Below, one piece after another: positions 18,440 to 26,175 of a stretch of 39,715 nucleotides of DNA. The position numbers and the translations under genes were made by a program. Numbering within the stretch: the stretch's first letter is position 1; every line of letters begins with the position of its first letter. The stretch is from Flavimaricola sp. (GTDB taxonomy: Bacteria; Pseudomonadota; Alphaproteobacteria; Rhodobacterales; Rhodobacteraceae), in NCBI GenBank assembly GCA_020629175.1, contig JAHDDU010000027.1:1-39715 (forward strand). Reading direction: 5' to 3'. The notes beneath the pieces were generated by a model. That model had not been told where the DNA came from, made no database searches, and worked only from the letters and a program-made list of their open reading frames with translations.

Positions 18440-18640
18440 GGTGCAGCATGGTTCCCCGCACCGGCGCAAAGCGTCAGGGGATCAAAAGGGAATGCGGTTC
18501 GGGCCTATCCGTGACGGAGGCTCAATGCCGCAGCCGCCCCCGCGACTGTATGCGGTGAGCGACCCCCTCATATGCCACTGGGCGACCGGGAAGGCAGGGG
18601 GAAGCGTCGATCCGCAAGCCAGGAGACCTGCCATGCGTTG
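18440..18640 (+). ncRNA. Cobalamin (adenosylcobalamin) riboswitch
   Basis: The conserved pieces of the class I cobalamin riboswitch occur in order. GGTTCCCC begins the 5' arm near 18450. AAAAGGGAATGCGGT is at 18484-18498 and GCCGCCCCCGCGACTG at 18533-18548. GCCACTGGG is at 18574-18582, GGGAAGGC at 18588-18595, and the B12-box segment GCCAGGAGACCTGCC at 18618-18632. It lies directly upstream of cbtB, so B12 would repress the whole cobalt uptake/cobalamin operon. The 9-base stretch CCTATCCGT inside the aptamer (18504-18512) is perfectly complementary to 18662-18670, which overlaps the cbtB ribosome binding site. This is a candidate element of the expression platform. The edges are approximate. 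Confidence 0.95.
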
Positions 18641-18679
18641 GATCAACCCCCGTCGGGTGTGACGGATAGGAGAAGACGA

Positions 18680-18850
18680 ATGAACACGCAAACTCAGGCC
18701 ATCGCCAAGCCAACCACCAAGCTCGCCACTTTGATTGCAGTTGCTTTCGCGGGCCTCATGATGATCACGGTCGCAGGCCATGTGCAGGCCGCGGCGTTGC
18801 ATGATGCGGCGCATGATGTCCGGCACGCCACCGGCTTTCCCTGCCACTAA
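18680..18850 (+). CDS. cbtB: Cobalt transporter subunit CbtB
   Basis: A 56-residue single-span membrane protein. One transmembrane helix covers about residues 16-36. It is followed by a histidine-containing C terminus, HDAAHDVRHATGFPCH, the CbtB hallmark thought to bind cobalt outside the membrane. The ATG at 18680 follows an AGGAGA ribosome binding site and gives the usual 55-65 residue length; a longer frame from 18572 would run through the riboswitch. It is the first gene after the cobalamin riboswitch, with CbtA starting 4 bases after its stop. CbtAB is a predicted cobalt permease; transport is known mainly from B12-riboswitch association. Confidence 0.93.
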   Translation: MNTQTQAIAKPTTKLATLIAVAFAGLMMITVAGHVQAAALHDAAHDVRHATGFPCH

Positions 18851-18853
18851 GCC

Positions 18854-19537
18854 ATGATCCAGAAAATTGTGACCAGCGCCTTGATCGCTGGGTTTGGGGC
18901 GGGCCTCTTGTCGGCTTTGCTCCAATTCGCATTCGTGCAACCCATTTTGCTGCATGCCGAGCAATTTGAAGGTGGCGAGCTGACGCATTTCGGTGCGCTT
19001 GGCTCGTCAATGTCTGACGCACAGCACTGGGTTTTTGATCCAGGTCGCGATCTCCTGACCATCGCATTCAGCACGCTGATTTACGCAGGCTACGCCCTCA
19101 TGCTCTTGGCCGCCATGGTGGCCGCAGAAGAGCGCGGGCATGATCTGACCCCGCGCGCAGGGCTGGTCTGGGGGGTGGCGGGCTTTGTAGCCGTTCTGCT
19201 CGCCCCCGCGTTCGGCCTTGCTCCAGAGTTGCCCGGCATGGCCGCGGCTGATGTTGGTGCGCGTCAGATTTGGTGGTTTGCCACAGTTGCGGCAACCGGC
19301 GTTGGGCTTTGGCTCGTAGCCTTCGGCCGCAATTGGATGATGTGGGGCATTGCGATCATCCTGCTCGCCGCGCCGCATATCATCGGCGCTCCATTGCCAG
19401 ATGTTTTGACAGGCCCGGCCCCGCCCGAATTGGGGGCCGAATTTGCAAGCCGCGTTCTGGGGACCGGATTGGTCGTCTGGGCGGTGTTGGGCATGATAGC
19501 TGCTACCCTTTGGCAAAACGCACCGGACGAAGGGTAA
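18854..19537 (+). CDS. cbtA: Cobalt transporter subunit CbtA
   Basis: A 227-residue polytopic membrane protein with about five or six hydrophobic helices, matching the CbtA family. It opens with a glycine-rich first helix (IAGFGAGLLSALLQF) followed by a loop with conserved histidine and acidic residues. Later helices contain GLVWGVAGFVAVLLAPAFGL, PELPG, and the conserved AAPHIIGAPLP. With CbtB it would form a cobalt uptake system controlled by the riboswitch upstream. It lies 3 bases after cbtB and 3 bases before the next gene, so it is certainly operonic. Confidence 0.93.
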   Translation: MIQKIVTSALIAGFGAGLLSALLQFAFVQPILLHAEQFEGGELTHFGALGSSMSDAQHWVFDPGRDLLTIAFSTLIYAGYALMLLAAMVAAEERGHDLTPRAGLVWGVAGFVAVLLAPAFGLAPELPGMAAADVGARQIWWFATVAATGVGLWLVAFGRNWMMWGIAIILLAAPHIIGAPLPDVLTGPAPPELGAEFASRVLGTGLVVWAVLGMIAATLWQNAPDEG

Positions 19538-19540
19538 GGC

Positions 19541-19996
19541 ATGAGACAGCTCGCGCTCTTCATCATCGGCCTCGTATTTGGCGCCCTGGGTGGCTTTATC
19601 GCGGCTGGCGGTGCGGGCGACGGCCACGCCCATGATCACATGGGCCACAGCGATGGCGCGCATGACTTGTCCGGCCTGACCGACTGGCCAGCGGACGCCG
19701 GAGACTCTGCATTGACCCTTGGGCTGTCCCCCGATACGGGCCGTGACATGAACCTGCACATCATGGCACCGAACTTTCGTTTTGCGCCAGAAGAGGTCAA
19801 CGGTCCCGTCACCCCTGCTGCAGGTCACGCCCATGTATACGTCAACGGCGAAAAGGTCGGGCGCGCCTACGGCCCTTACATGCTGCTGTCCAACATCCAA
19901 AGCGGTGATCTGATCCGCGTCACCCTCAATGCCAACGACCATTCCACCTGGGGCAGAAACGGCCAACCCGTCGCCGCCGAAATCACCGCCCCCTAA
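19541..19996 (+). CDS. His-rich exported protein of unknown function in cobalt operon
   Basis: A 151-residue protein I cannot name. Residues 3-24 form a hydrophobic signal or anchor. A histidine cluster at about 29-41 (HAHDHMGHSDGAH) looks like a metal-binding tail facing the periplasm. The rest (about 58-151) reads as a small beta domain, with FRFAPEEVNGP, GHAHVYVNGEKVGRAYGPY, then LNANDHSTW. The paired HAH and NDHS histidines could form a metal site. A cupredoxin-like or CopC-like fold is possible but unproven. It sits between cbtA and cobW under the cobalamin riboswitch, which suggests a role in capturing cobalt or passing it to CbtAB. Confidence 0.75.
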   Translation: MRQLALFIIGLVFGALGGFIAAGGAGDGHAHDHMGHSDGAHDLSGLTDWPADAGDSALTLGLSPDTGRDMNLHIMAPNFRFAPEEVNGPVTPAAGHAHVYVNGEKVGRAYGPYMLLSNIQSGDLIRVTLNANDHSTWGRNGQPVAAEITAP

Positions 19997-20008
19997 AGGA
20001 CCAATCCT

Positions 20009-21073
20009 ATGCAAAAAATCCCCGCAACCGTTGTCACTGGCTTTCTTGGCGCTGGCAAAACAACTCTTATCCGTCACATGCTTCAGAATGCAGGCGGCAA
20101 GCGCATCGCTCTCGTGATCAACGAGTTTGGTGACCTGGGCGTTGACGGCGAAATCCTACGCGGCTGCGGGATCGAGAATTGCTCCGATGATGACATTGTA
20201 GAGCTGTCGAACGGCTGTATCTGTTGCACCGTGGCCGATGATTTCATCCCCACGATGGAGGGCCTATTGGCCCGTGATCCGGCCCCCGATCACATCGTGA
20301 TCGAAACCTCTGGTCTTGCTCTGCCGCAGCCCCTCGTCCGCGCCTTCAACTGGCCCGGTATCAGCACAAAAGTCACCGTCGATGGCGTTGTTACCGTTGT
20401 CGACGGCAAGGCCGTCAGCGAGGGCCGATTTGCCCATGACGTGGCCGCTGTTGATGCCCAGCGCGCCGCCGATGACGGCCTCGACCATGAAACGCCCTTG
20501 TCCGAACTGTTCGAAGATCAGATCGCCTGTGCAGACATGATCGTAGTCAACAAAGCAGACCTTCTGGCAGAGGAGGAGGCGACAGTTCTGACGACGCGCC
20601 TCAAGCAAGAAGCCCGTCCGTCTGTGCAGGTCCTGAAATCCACGATGGGCGCACTGCCCATCGACATACTGCTCGGTCAGGGGATCGGCGCCGAAGGTGA
20701 CATGGACGTGCGCCACGAAGTGCACCATCACCACCATGACGATGATCATGGCGACGACCACCACCACGATCATGAGCATGAACACGGCCACGACGAATTC
20801 CAGAGTTTTGTTGTAACCGCCCCTGAGGTCTCCGATCCCGAGGCGTTCAAGGCCAAGCTCACCCAGATTATCACCGATCATGACATCCTGCGCCTCAAAG
20901 GCTTTGCGGCCATCAACGGCAAGCCGATGCGCCTGACCCTTCAGGCCGTTGGCCCCCGGATCGACAGCTACTTTGACCGCCCGTTCGGCACCGACACACG
21001 CGAAACCCGCCTTGTCGTCATTGGTCAGGCGGGTCTGGATGAAGCGGCGATCACCGCGGCCATTCAGGCCTAG
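20009..21073 (+). CDS. cobW: Cobalamin biosynthesis GTPase CobW
   Basis: A 354-residue COG0523 G3E-family GTPase. The P-loop GFLGAGKTT is at residues 11-19. The metal-binding CxCC motif, here NGCICCT, is at 68-74, and NKAD for guanine recognition at 181-184. A His/Asp/Glu-rich stretch of about 26 residues (236-261) precedes the C-terminal CobW_C domain. CobW is thought to deliver Co2+ to the CobNST chelatase. The setting between a cobalt transporter and cobN favours CobW over zinc-handling relatives such as YeiR or ZigA. An AAAGGA ribosome binding site lies 8 bases upstream. Confidence 0.93.
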   Translation: MQKIPATVVTGFLGAGKTTLIRHMLQNAGGKRIALVINEFGDLGVDGEILRGCGIENCSDDDIVELSNGCICCTVADDFIPTMEGLLARDPAPDHIVIETSGLALPQPLVRAFNWPGISTKVTVDGVVTVVDGKAVSEGRFAHDVAAVDAQRAADDGLDHETPLSELFEDQIACADMIVVNKADLLAEEEATVLTTRLKQEARPSVQVLKSTMGALPIDILLGQGIGAEGDMDVRHEVHHHHHDDDHGDDHHHDHEHEHGHDEFQSFVVTAPEVSDPEAFKAKLTQIITDHDILRLKGFAAINGKPMRLTLQAVGPRIDSYFDRPFGTDTRETRLVVIGQAGLDEAAITAAIQA

Positions 21074-21076
21074 GTC

Positions 21077-21526
21077 ATGATCACCATCGAAGAAACAAAT
21101 CCGCACCATCCACAAGCCACGGCCCTATTGCGCCAAAGCCACGCACTGATGCAAAGCCTGTTCCCACCTGAGGATAATTACTACCTTGAGATTGATGATC
21201 TTTGCGCCGATCACATCCGCTTCTACACAGCAAGGATTGGCACAGACATCATAGGAACCGCCGCTTTGGCCATCAAAGACAGCTACGGAGAAGTGAAATC
21301 CATGTTTGTCGATGAACGCGCCCGCGGCACAGGTGCCGCCGACGCGCTCATGCGTCAGTTGGAAGACACAGCGCGCGCCGAAAGGCTGCCTTGGCTCAGA
21401 CTTGAAACAGGCGATGTGCTGCACGCAGCGCACAAGCTTTATCGTCGCCATGGGTTTACAGATTGCGGTGTGTTCGGCGACTACGTGGACGCCAAAAGCT
21501 CGATCTTCATGGAAAAGGCGCTCTGA
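21077..21526 (+). CDS. GNAT family N-acetyltransferase
   Basis: A 149-residue GNAT protein. The acetyl-CoA binding loop is in ERARGTGAADALMRQLE (about residues 79-95), preceded by the strand SMFVD. A C-terminal YRRHGFTDCGVFGDY region completes the fold. It starts 3 bases after cobW and its stop overlaps the cobN start in TGATG, so it is translated as part of the cobalamin operon. The substrate is unknown. An acetyltransferase has no assigned step in B12 synthesis, so it may be a passenger or may modify a partner protein or an amine. Confidence 0.88.
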   Translation: MITIEETNPHHPQATALLRQSHALMQSLFPPEDNYYLEIDDLCADHIRFYTARIGTDIIGTAALAIKDSYGEVKSMFVDERARGTGAADALMRQLEDTARAERLPWLRLETGDVLHAAHKLYRRHGFTDCGVFGDYVDAKSSIFMEKAL

Positions 21527-24500
21527 TGCACCTGCTCGCCGCAACACCCGGCGCAATTTCGGACGGCAATGAGCCTGTCGATCTGGGCCAGACGCCTGCC
21601 GATGTGGTCATCCTTTCCGCCGCTGACACCGAATTGGCCCTCTTGTCAGAGGCACGCGCTGCATTGCCGGAGGCGCCCACCCTCAGGCTGGCCAATATCT
21701 TGCACCTCGCGCACCCGTTGGCTGTCGACATGCACCTCGATAGCTGCGCCACCAAGTCCCGGCTCGTCATCGCCCGCATTCTCGGTGGCGCGGGCTACTG
21801 GCAATACGGGTTCGAACAATATGCCGCCCGCCTTGCGGAAGCTGGAATCCCCTTCGTCGCTTTGCCTGGCGACGACAAACCCGATCCCGATCTTCGGACG
21901 TTCTCCACCGTGTCGGACGACGACTATGACGCGCTGTGGTCCTACCTTGTGGAAGGCGGTGCTGAAAACGCGACCCACCTTTTGGCCTATGCACGGGCGA
22001 TGCTGGATGGTGGCGACAAACCGCCCGCGGCCAAACCCCTCCTGAAATGCGGCCTCTATTGGCCCGGCGCACCGAGTGCGGACCTCGACAGGTTGCGCCA
22101 TCTGTGGCCTGACGAAGCCCCCATCGTCCCGATCATTTTTTACCGTGCTTTGGTGCAAGGGGCCGGAACCGCGCCGATCAACCGACTGGTCAAAGCCCTG
22201 ATGCGCGCAGGCCTCGCCCCCATGCCCGTCTTTGTGGCCTCCCTCAAAGATCCGCTGTCGCGCGCCACACTCGATCAGCTCTTTGACGCGGCTCCCCCCG
22301 CCGTCATCCTGAACGCCACGGCCTTCGCCACAGGCTCCCCGCATCAAGACGACACCAACCCGGACAATCCGCTCGCAAGCCCTGCGGCCAATGCAGCACC
22401 TGTTTTCCAGATCATTCTGTCTGGCTCAAGCGAACAAGCCTGGAGCGACAGTGCCCAAGGCCTCTCTGCCCGCGATATCGCCATGAACATCGCTCTGCCA
22501 GAGGTTGACGGACGCATCATCACGCGCGCCCTCAGCTTCAAGGGCGAGGCCTTCTTTGATGAGGCTACCGAATGCCCTATCGCCACGTACCAGCCGCAAG
22601 GGGATCGCATCACCTTTGTGACCGAGCTCGCCCGCAATTGGGCCCGCCTTCGCTCCACACCAAATGCGGACAAGCGCGTGACCCTCATACTCGCCAATTA
22701 CCCGAACAAAGACGGCCGCTTGGCCAACGGCGTGGGCCTCGACACACCCGCAGGTACACTCCAAACGCTGCAGCTTCTGCAACAGTCAGGCTACACAACC
22801 GGACCTTTGCCTGACACGCCTCAGGCCCTGATGGACATCCTCATGTCAGGCCCCACCAACTGGCTCACAGACCGGGCAGATCGCAAAGGCGGTGAAACCC
22901 TCTCCTTCGCAGATTATCAGGCCGCCTTCGACACTCTGCCCTACACCAACCGCCAACAGATCGAGGATCGCTGGGGCCGCGCCGAAGATGATCCCTTCTT
23001 CTGGCAAAAAAAATCCCCGCCGGAGGCTCCTGACGCGGCCACAAGCGCCGGTATCAAACTTTCACTCCACCGCTTTGGCAACATCACCATCGGCCTGCAG
23101 CCCGCTCGCGGTTACAACATCGATCCTGAGGAGACCTATCACTCTCCAGACTTGATCCCACCGCACAACTACTTGGCATTCTACCAGTGGGTCCGCGAAA
23201 ACTCGGATGCCGTGATCCACATGGGCAAACACGGCAATCTCGAATGGCTGCCTGGCAAAGCAACGGCTCTCTCTTCCACCTGTTGGCCAGAGGTCACGCT
23301 GGGGGCCCTGCCCCACATCTACCCCTTCATCGTCAACGACCCCGGCGAAGGAACACAAGCCAAACGCCGCGCACAGGCGGTGATCGTTGATCACCTGACC
23401 CCGCCGCTCACCCGCGCTGAAAGCTACGGCCCCTTGCGCGACCTCGAAGCGCTCGTGGACGAATACTACGACGCCGCAGGCATGGATCCGCGACGACTGA
23501 CCCACTTGCGGCGCGAAATCCTGTCGCTCACCTCGGCCACTGGGATCGGCACAGACGCTGGCATGACAGGCGAAGATGACGACGACGATCTCGGTCGCCT
23601 TGATCAATTCCTCTGCGATCTCAAAGAGGCGCAAATCCGTGACGGGTTGCATATCTTTGGCCAATCCCCCGCAGGCGAGCTCGCCCGCGATCTGGCCATC
23701 GCTTTGGCCCGAGTGCCCCGTGGAAACGGAACGGGGGCTGATGCCTCCCTCTTGCGCGCGCTGGCCGACGATCTGGGGCTGGATTTCGATCCTCTCTCCA
23801 CGGATCTGGCAACGCCCTATGCGGCCCCGAAGCCAAGCATCCTTGAAAACCTCACCACAGACGCATGGCGCACCACCGGCGATACGGTCGAGCGGCTCGA
23901 ACTTCTCAGCCAACAGCTCGTTGGTCTGCCGGGCGGGCGGGGCGCCTTGGCGCAGCCAACAGCGCCGCCCGGCCCGGCGTCCGCCGCCGTCGTTTCGCAC
24001 ATCCACGACACAATCCTTCCAACCATCGCAGCCTGCGGGCCTGCAGAGGGTCAGGCAATTCTCGCCGCGCTCGCAGGACAAGCGATCCCCCCCGGCCCTT
24101 CAGGCGCGCCCACCCGTGGCCGCCTCGACGTCTTGCCTACGGGCCGCAACTTTTACTCCGTTGACAGCCGCGCCGTCCCAACTCCCACCGCATGGAAGCT
24201 GGGTTGGACGTCCGCGAACCTTCTAATCGAACGCCATTTGCAGGACCATGGCGATTGGCCGCGCACCATGCTCGTCACGGCTTGGGGAACCGCTAACATG
24301 CGCACCGGCGGCGATGACATTGCCCAGGCCATGGCGCTGATGGGCGTAAAGCCGAAATGGGACGCCGCCAACCGCCGCGTCACCGGGTTTGAGGTCCTTC
24401 CCGCCTCAGTTCTTGGCCGCCCGCGCGTCGACGTCACCTTGCGCATTTCAGGCTTCTTTCGCGACGCCTTCCCACAACTCATCGCCCTCTTCGACAGCGC

Positions 24501-25275
24501 CGCCCAGGCGGTCCAGCAGCTCGACGAACCCGCAGATCAAAACCCCGCCGCAGCCCGCGCCCGATCTGGCGAAGCTACCCCCCGCATCTACGGGGCCAAA
24601 CCCGGCGCCTATGGCGCGGGTCTTCAGGCGCTGATTGATGAACGCATCTGGAACGAACGCGCAGATCTCGGGGCGGCCTACCTCGAATGGGGTTCATACG
24701 CCTATGGCGCGAGGGACGAAGGATCCCCGGACCGCGCCGGTTTTGAGCAACGCCTCACACAAACGGAGGCCATCGTACAAAATCAGGATAACCGCGAACA
24801 CGACATCCTTGATTCAGACGATTACTACCAATTCGAAGGCGGCGCCTCTGCCGCCATCTCAGCCCTCCAGGGCCGTGACCGCCCGATCTACCACAATGAT
24901 CACTCGCGCCCGGAAAGCCCCCGTATCCGAACACTGGAAGAAGAGATCGCCCGCGTTGTCCGCTCCCGTGTGGTGAACCCAAAATGGATCGAGGGTGTGA
25001 AACGCCACGGCTACAAGGGCGCGTTCGAGATTGCAGCCACGGTCGACTATCTCTTTGCCTTTGCCGCCACGACCCGCGCCGTCCGCGGCCATCACTTCGA
25101 CGTGGTCGAAGAGGCCTTTTTGGCCGATGAGACAACCCGCGACTTTATCGCGGAGCACAACGCTCCGGCCTTGGCCGAAATCGCCCAGCGCTTGCAAGAG
25201 GCGATAGATCGTGGCCTCTGGACGCCCCGCTCAAACTCCGCCCGCGCCCGCATCGACGCGCTACTGCCGAACTAG
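21526..25275 (+). CDS. cobN: Cobaltochelatase subunit CobN
   Basis: A 1249-residue large subunit of the ATP-dependent aerobic cobaltochelatase, which inserts Co2+ into hydrogenobyrinic acid a,c-diamide together with CobS and CobT. It is collinear with the BchH/CobN family. Recognisable blocks include HMGKHGNLEWLPGK, the region with VTLGALPHIYPFIVNDPGEG, the C-terminal AWGTANMRTGGDDIAQA, and LRISGFFRDAFPQLI. The ATG at 21526 is chosen because it overlaps the GNAT stop by one base (TGATG); a longer frame from 21463 lies wholly within the GNAT gene. The length is normal (about 1250-1280). cobS and cobT are not in the window. The end overlaps the convergent ChbG gene by 15 bases. Confidence 0.95.
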   Translation: MHLLAATPGAISDGNEPVDLGQTPADVVILSAADTELALLSEARAALPEAPTLRLANILHLAHPLAVDMHLDSCATKSRLVIARILGGAGYWQYGFEQYAARLAEAGIPFVALPGDDKPDPDLRTFSTVSDDDYDALWSYLVEGGAENATHLLAYARAMLDGGDKPPAAKPLLKCGLYWPGAPSADLDRLRHLWPDEAPIVPIIFYRALVQGAGTAPINRLVKALMRAGLAPMPVFVASLKDPLSRATLDQLFDAAPPAVILNATAFATGSPHQDDTNPDNPLASPAANAAPVFQIILSGSSEQAWSDSAQGLSARDIAMNIALPEVDGRIITRALSFKGEAFFDEATECPIATYQPQGDRITFVTELARNWARLRSTPNADKRVTLILANYPNKDGRLANGVGLDTPAGTLQTLQLLQQSGYTTGPLPDTPQALMDILMSGPTNWLTDRADRKGGETLSFADYQAAFDTLPYTNRQQIEDRWGRAEDDPFFWQKKSPPEAPDAATSAGIKLSLHRFGNITIGLQPARGYNIDPEETYHSPDLIPPHNYLAFYQWVRENSDAVIHMGKHGNLEWLPGKATALSSTCWPEVTLGALPHIYPFIVNDPGEGTQAKRRAQAVIVDHLTPPLTRAESYGPLRDLEALVDEYYDAAGMDPRRLTHLRREILSLTSATGIGTDAGMTGEDDDDDLGRLDQFLCDLKEAQIRDGLHIFGQSPAGELARDLAIALARVPRGNGTGADASLLRALADDLGLDFDPLSTDLATPYAAPKPSILENLTTDAWRTTGDTVERLELLSQQLVGLPGGRGALAQPTAPPGPASAAVVSHIHDTILPTIAACGPAEGQAILAALAGQAIPPGPSGAPTRGRLDVLPTGRNFYSVDSRAVPTPTAWKLGWTSANLLIERHLQDHGDWPRTMLVTAWGTANMRTGGDDIAQAMALMGVKPKWDAANRRVTGFEVLPASVLGRPRVDVTLRISGFFRDAFPQLIALFDSAAQAVQQLDEPADQNPAAARARSGEATPRIYGAKPGAYGAGLQALIDERIWNERADLGAAYLEWGSYAYGARDEGSPDRAGFEQRLTQTEAIVQNQDNREHDILDSDDYYQFEGGASAAISALQGRDRPIYHNDHSRPESPRIRTLEEEIARVVRSRVVNPKWIEGVKRHGYKGAFEIAATVDYLFAFAATTRAVRGHHFDVVEEAFLADETTRDFIAEHNAPALAEIAQRLQEAIDRGLWTPRSNSARARIDALLPN

Positions 25276-26061
25276 ATCGCCATATCCGATGACCTCGATC
25301 CCCAGCGCTGCAATCTCGTCGCGCAGCAAAGGGTCAGTCATCACCGCAAGGCAGGAGGTTCGATCCTCAGCCACCGATACAGCGCGGGAGTTGCCGAGCG
25401 CTGACAGCTCCTCATTTGCGACAGCAGGGTGATCCACAAACCCATGCACGCCCGGTGACAGACCACGCAGACGCTTAACGAAGGATTGCCGTCGCATCAC
25501 CGGATCGAAGGGTTCGCGCGCATAGCCTGAAAATTCGGACACCGTCCGACCCAAAGGATCGTTCAAGAGGCCGTACTCCTGTGCCAAACCTTCAACCAGA
25601 GCCCCCACCTCCGGCGCAAGTTGCGCAAAATCGATGATCATGTGTCCGCTCACATGGGTGACGCGCTCGAACATCTGCAGACCATGCTCAATTTGCGCCC
25701 GAAACTCCGCTTCGATCTCGGCCAGCTCCCAGGGCTGCGCTTGCAGCGACTTCCGCGTGTCTCCGATGCGCGTCAGGACCAAAGGATGGAAATACCCATC
25801 CGCTCCGACAAGGCTGGGCGCAGTGGTCAACGGCCGCCACCTGATCGCATCCCATTCACTCGAGAGCGTAAGATGCACGCCCACATCCACATGGGCCAGC
25901 GGATTGAGCAGATCAGCGGCCAGTGCCACCCAGGCGCCCGGCATCATCACCTCAACACTCCGGGCGATCCCGTCCCGACACGCGAGGTGGCACCCCATCG
26001 TCCCGGACCAGCTTGCCCCCGCATCATCCGCCCGCACCAGCAGTTTCACATCTTTGGTCAT
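25261..26061 (-). CDS. ChbG/HpnK/YdjC family deacetylase
   Basis: A 266-residue YdjC-fold carbohydrate deacetylase. The metal-binding aspartates are in VRADDAGAS (about residues 8-16). The first histidine is in VDVGVHLTLSSEW and the second in THVSGHM. The C-terminal part has PGVHGFVDHPA. Members remove an acetyl group from N-acetyl sugars such as chitobiose or from hopanoid-linked sugars; the substrate here is not known. The ATG at 26061 (MTKDVKLLV) is preferred over a frame reaching 26154, which would run into the terminator hairpin upstream. It lies downstream of the LysM/rhodanese module, behind that terminator, and overlaps the cobN end tail to tail. Confidence 0.85.
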   Translation of the reverse strand: MTKDVKLLVRADDAGASWSGTMGCHLACRDGIARSVEVMMPGAWVALAADLLNPLAHVDVGVHLTLSSEWDAIRWRPLTTAPSLVGADGYFHPLVLTRIGDTRKSLQAQPWELAEIEAEFRAQIEHGLQMFERVTHVSGHMIIDFAQLAPEVGALVEGLAQEYGLLNDPLGRTVSEFSGYAREPFDPVMRRQSFVKRLRGLSPGVHGFVDHPAVANEELSALGNSRAVSVAEDRTSCLAVMTDPLLRDEIAALGIEVIGYGDLVRQ

Positions 26062-26110
26062 CACACTCCCGTTTTGGCCAACGGTGCCATAGCCGCGTCT
26101 CCGTCCAAAC

Positions 26111-26138
26111 AAAAAAAGGGGGGCGTTGAACCGCCCCC
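26111..26138 (-). terminator. Rho-independent terminator after LysM gene
   Basis: A GC hairpin with 7-base arms (26119-26125 GGGGGCG and 26132-26138 CGCCCCC) and a 6-base loop. On the minus strand it is followed by seven T residues (the A run 26111-26117 on plus). It lies about 38 bases beyond the stop of the LysM gene at 26176 and before the ChbG start at 26061. It should end the LysM transcript and insulate ChbG. Confidence 0.88.
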
Positions 26139-26175
26139 TCATTTTTCCTGCCAACGTATGTCGTCGTCTCTTGGG

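Noticed and set aside
19007-20077. Long open frame (356 codons) on the minus strand
   Set aside because: Antisense to cbtA and the His-rich gene of the riboswitch operon; no motif, no ribosome binding site, typical shadow of GC-rich coding sequence.
20714-20791. Possible short tandem nucleotide repeat
   Set aside because: The repetitive bases simply encode the His/Asp/Glu stretch of CobW in frame and do not form an exact repeat array.
23062-24081. Open frame of 339 codons on the minus strand
   Set aside because: Antisense within cobN, which is intact and highly recognisable; no domain seen.
26062-26154. N-terminal extension of the ChbG gene
   Set aside because: It would translate through the terminator hairpin at 26111-26138 and adds no family-like residues.
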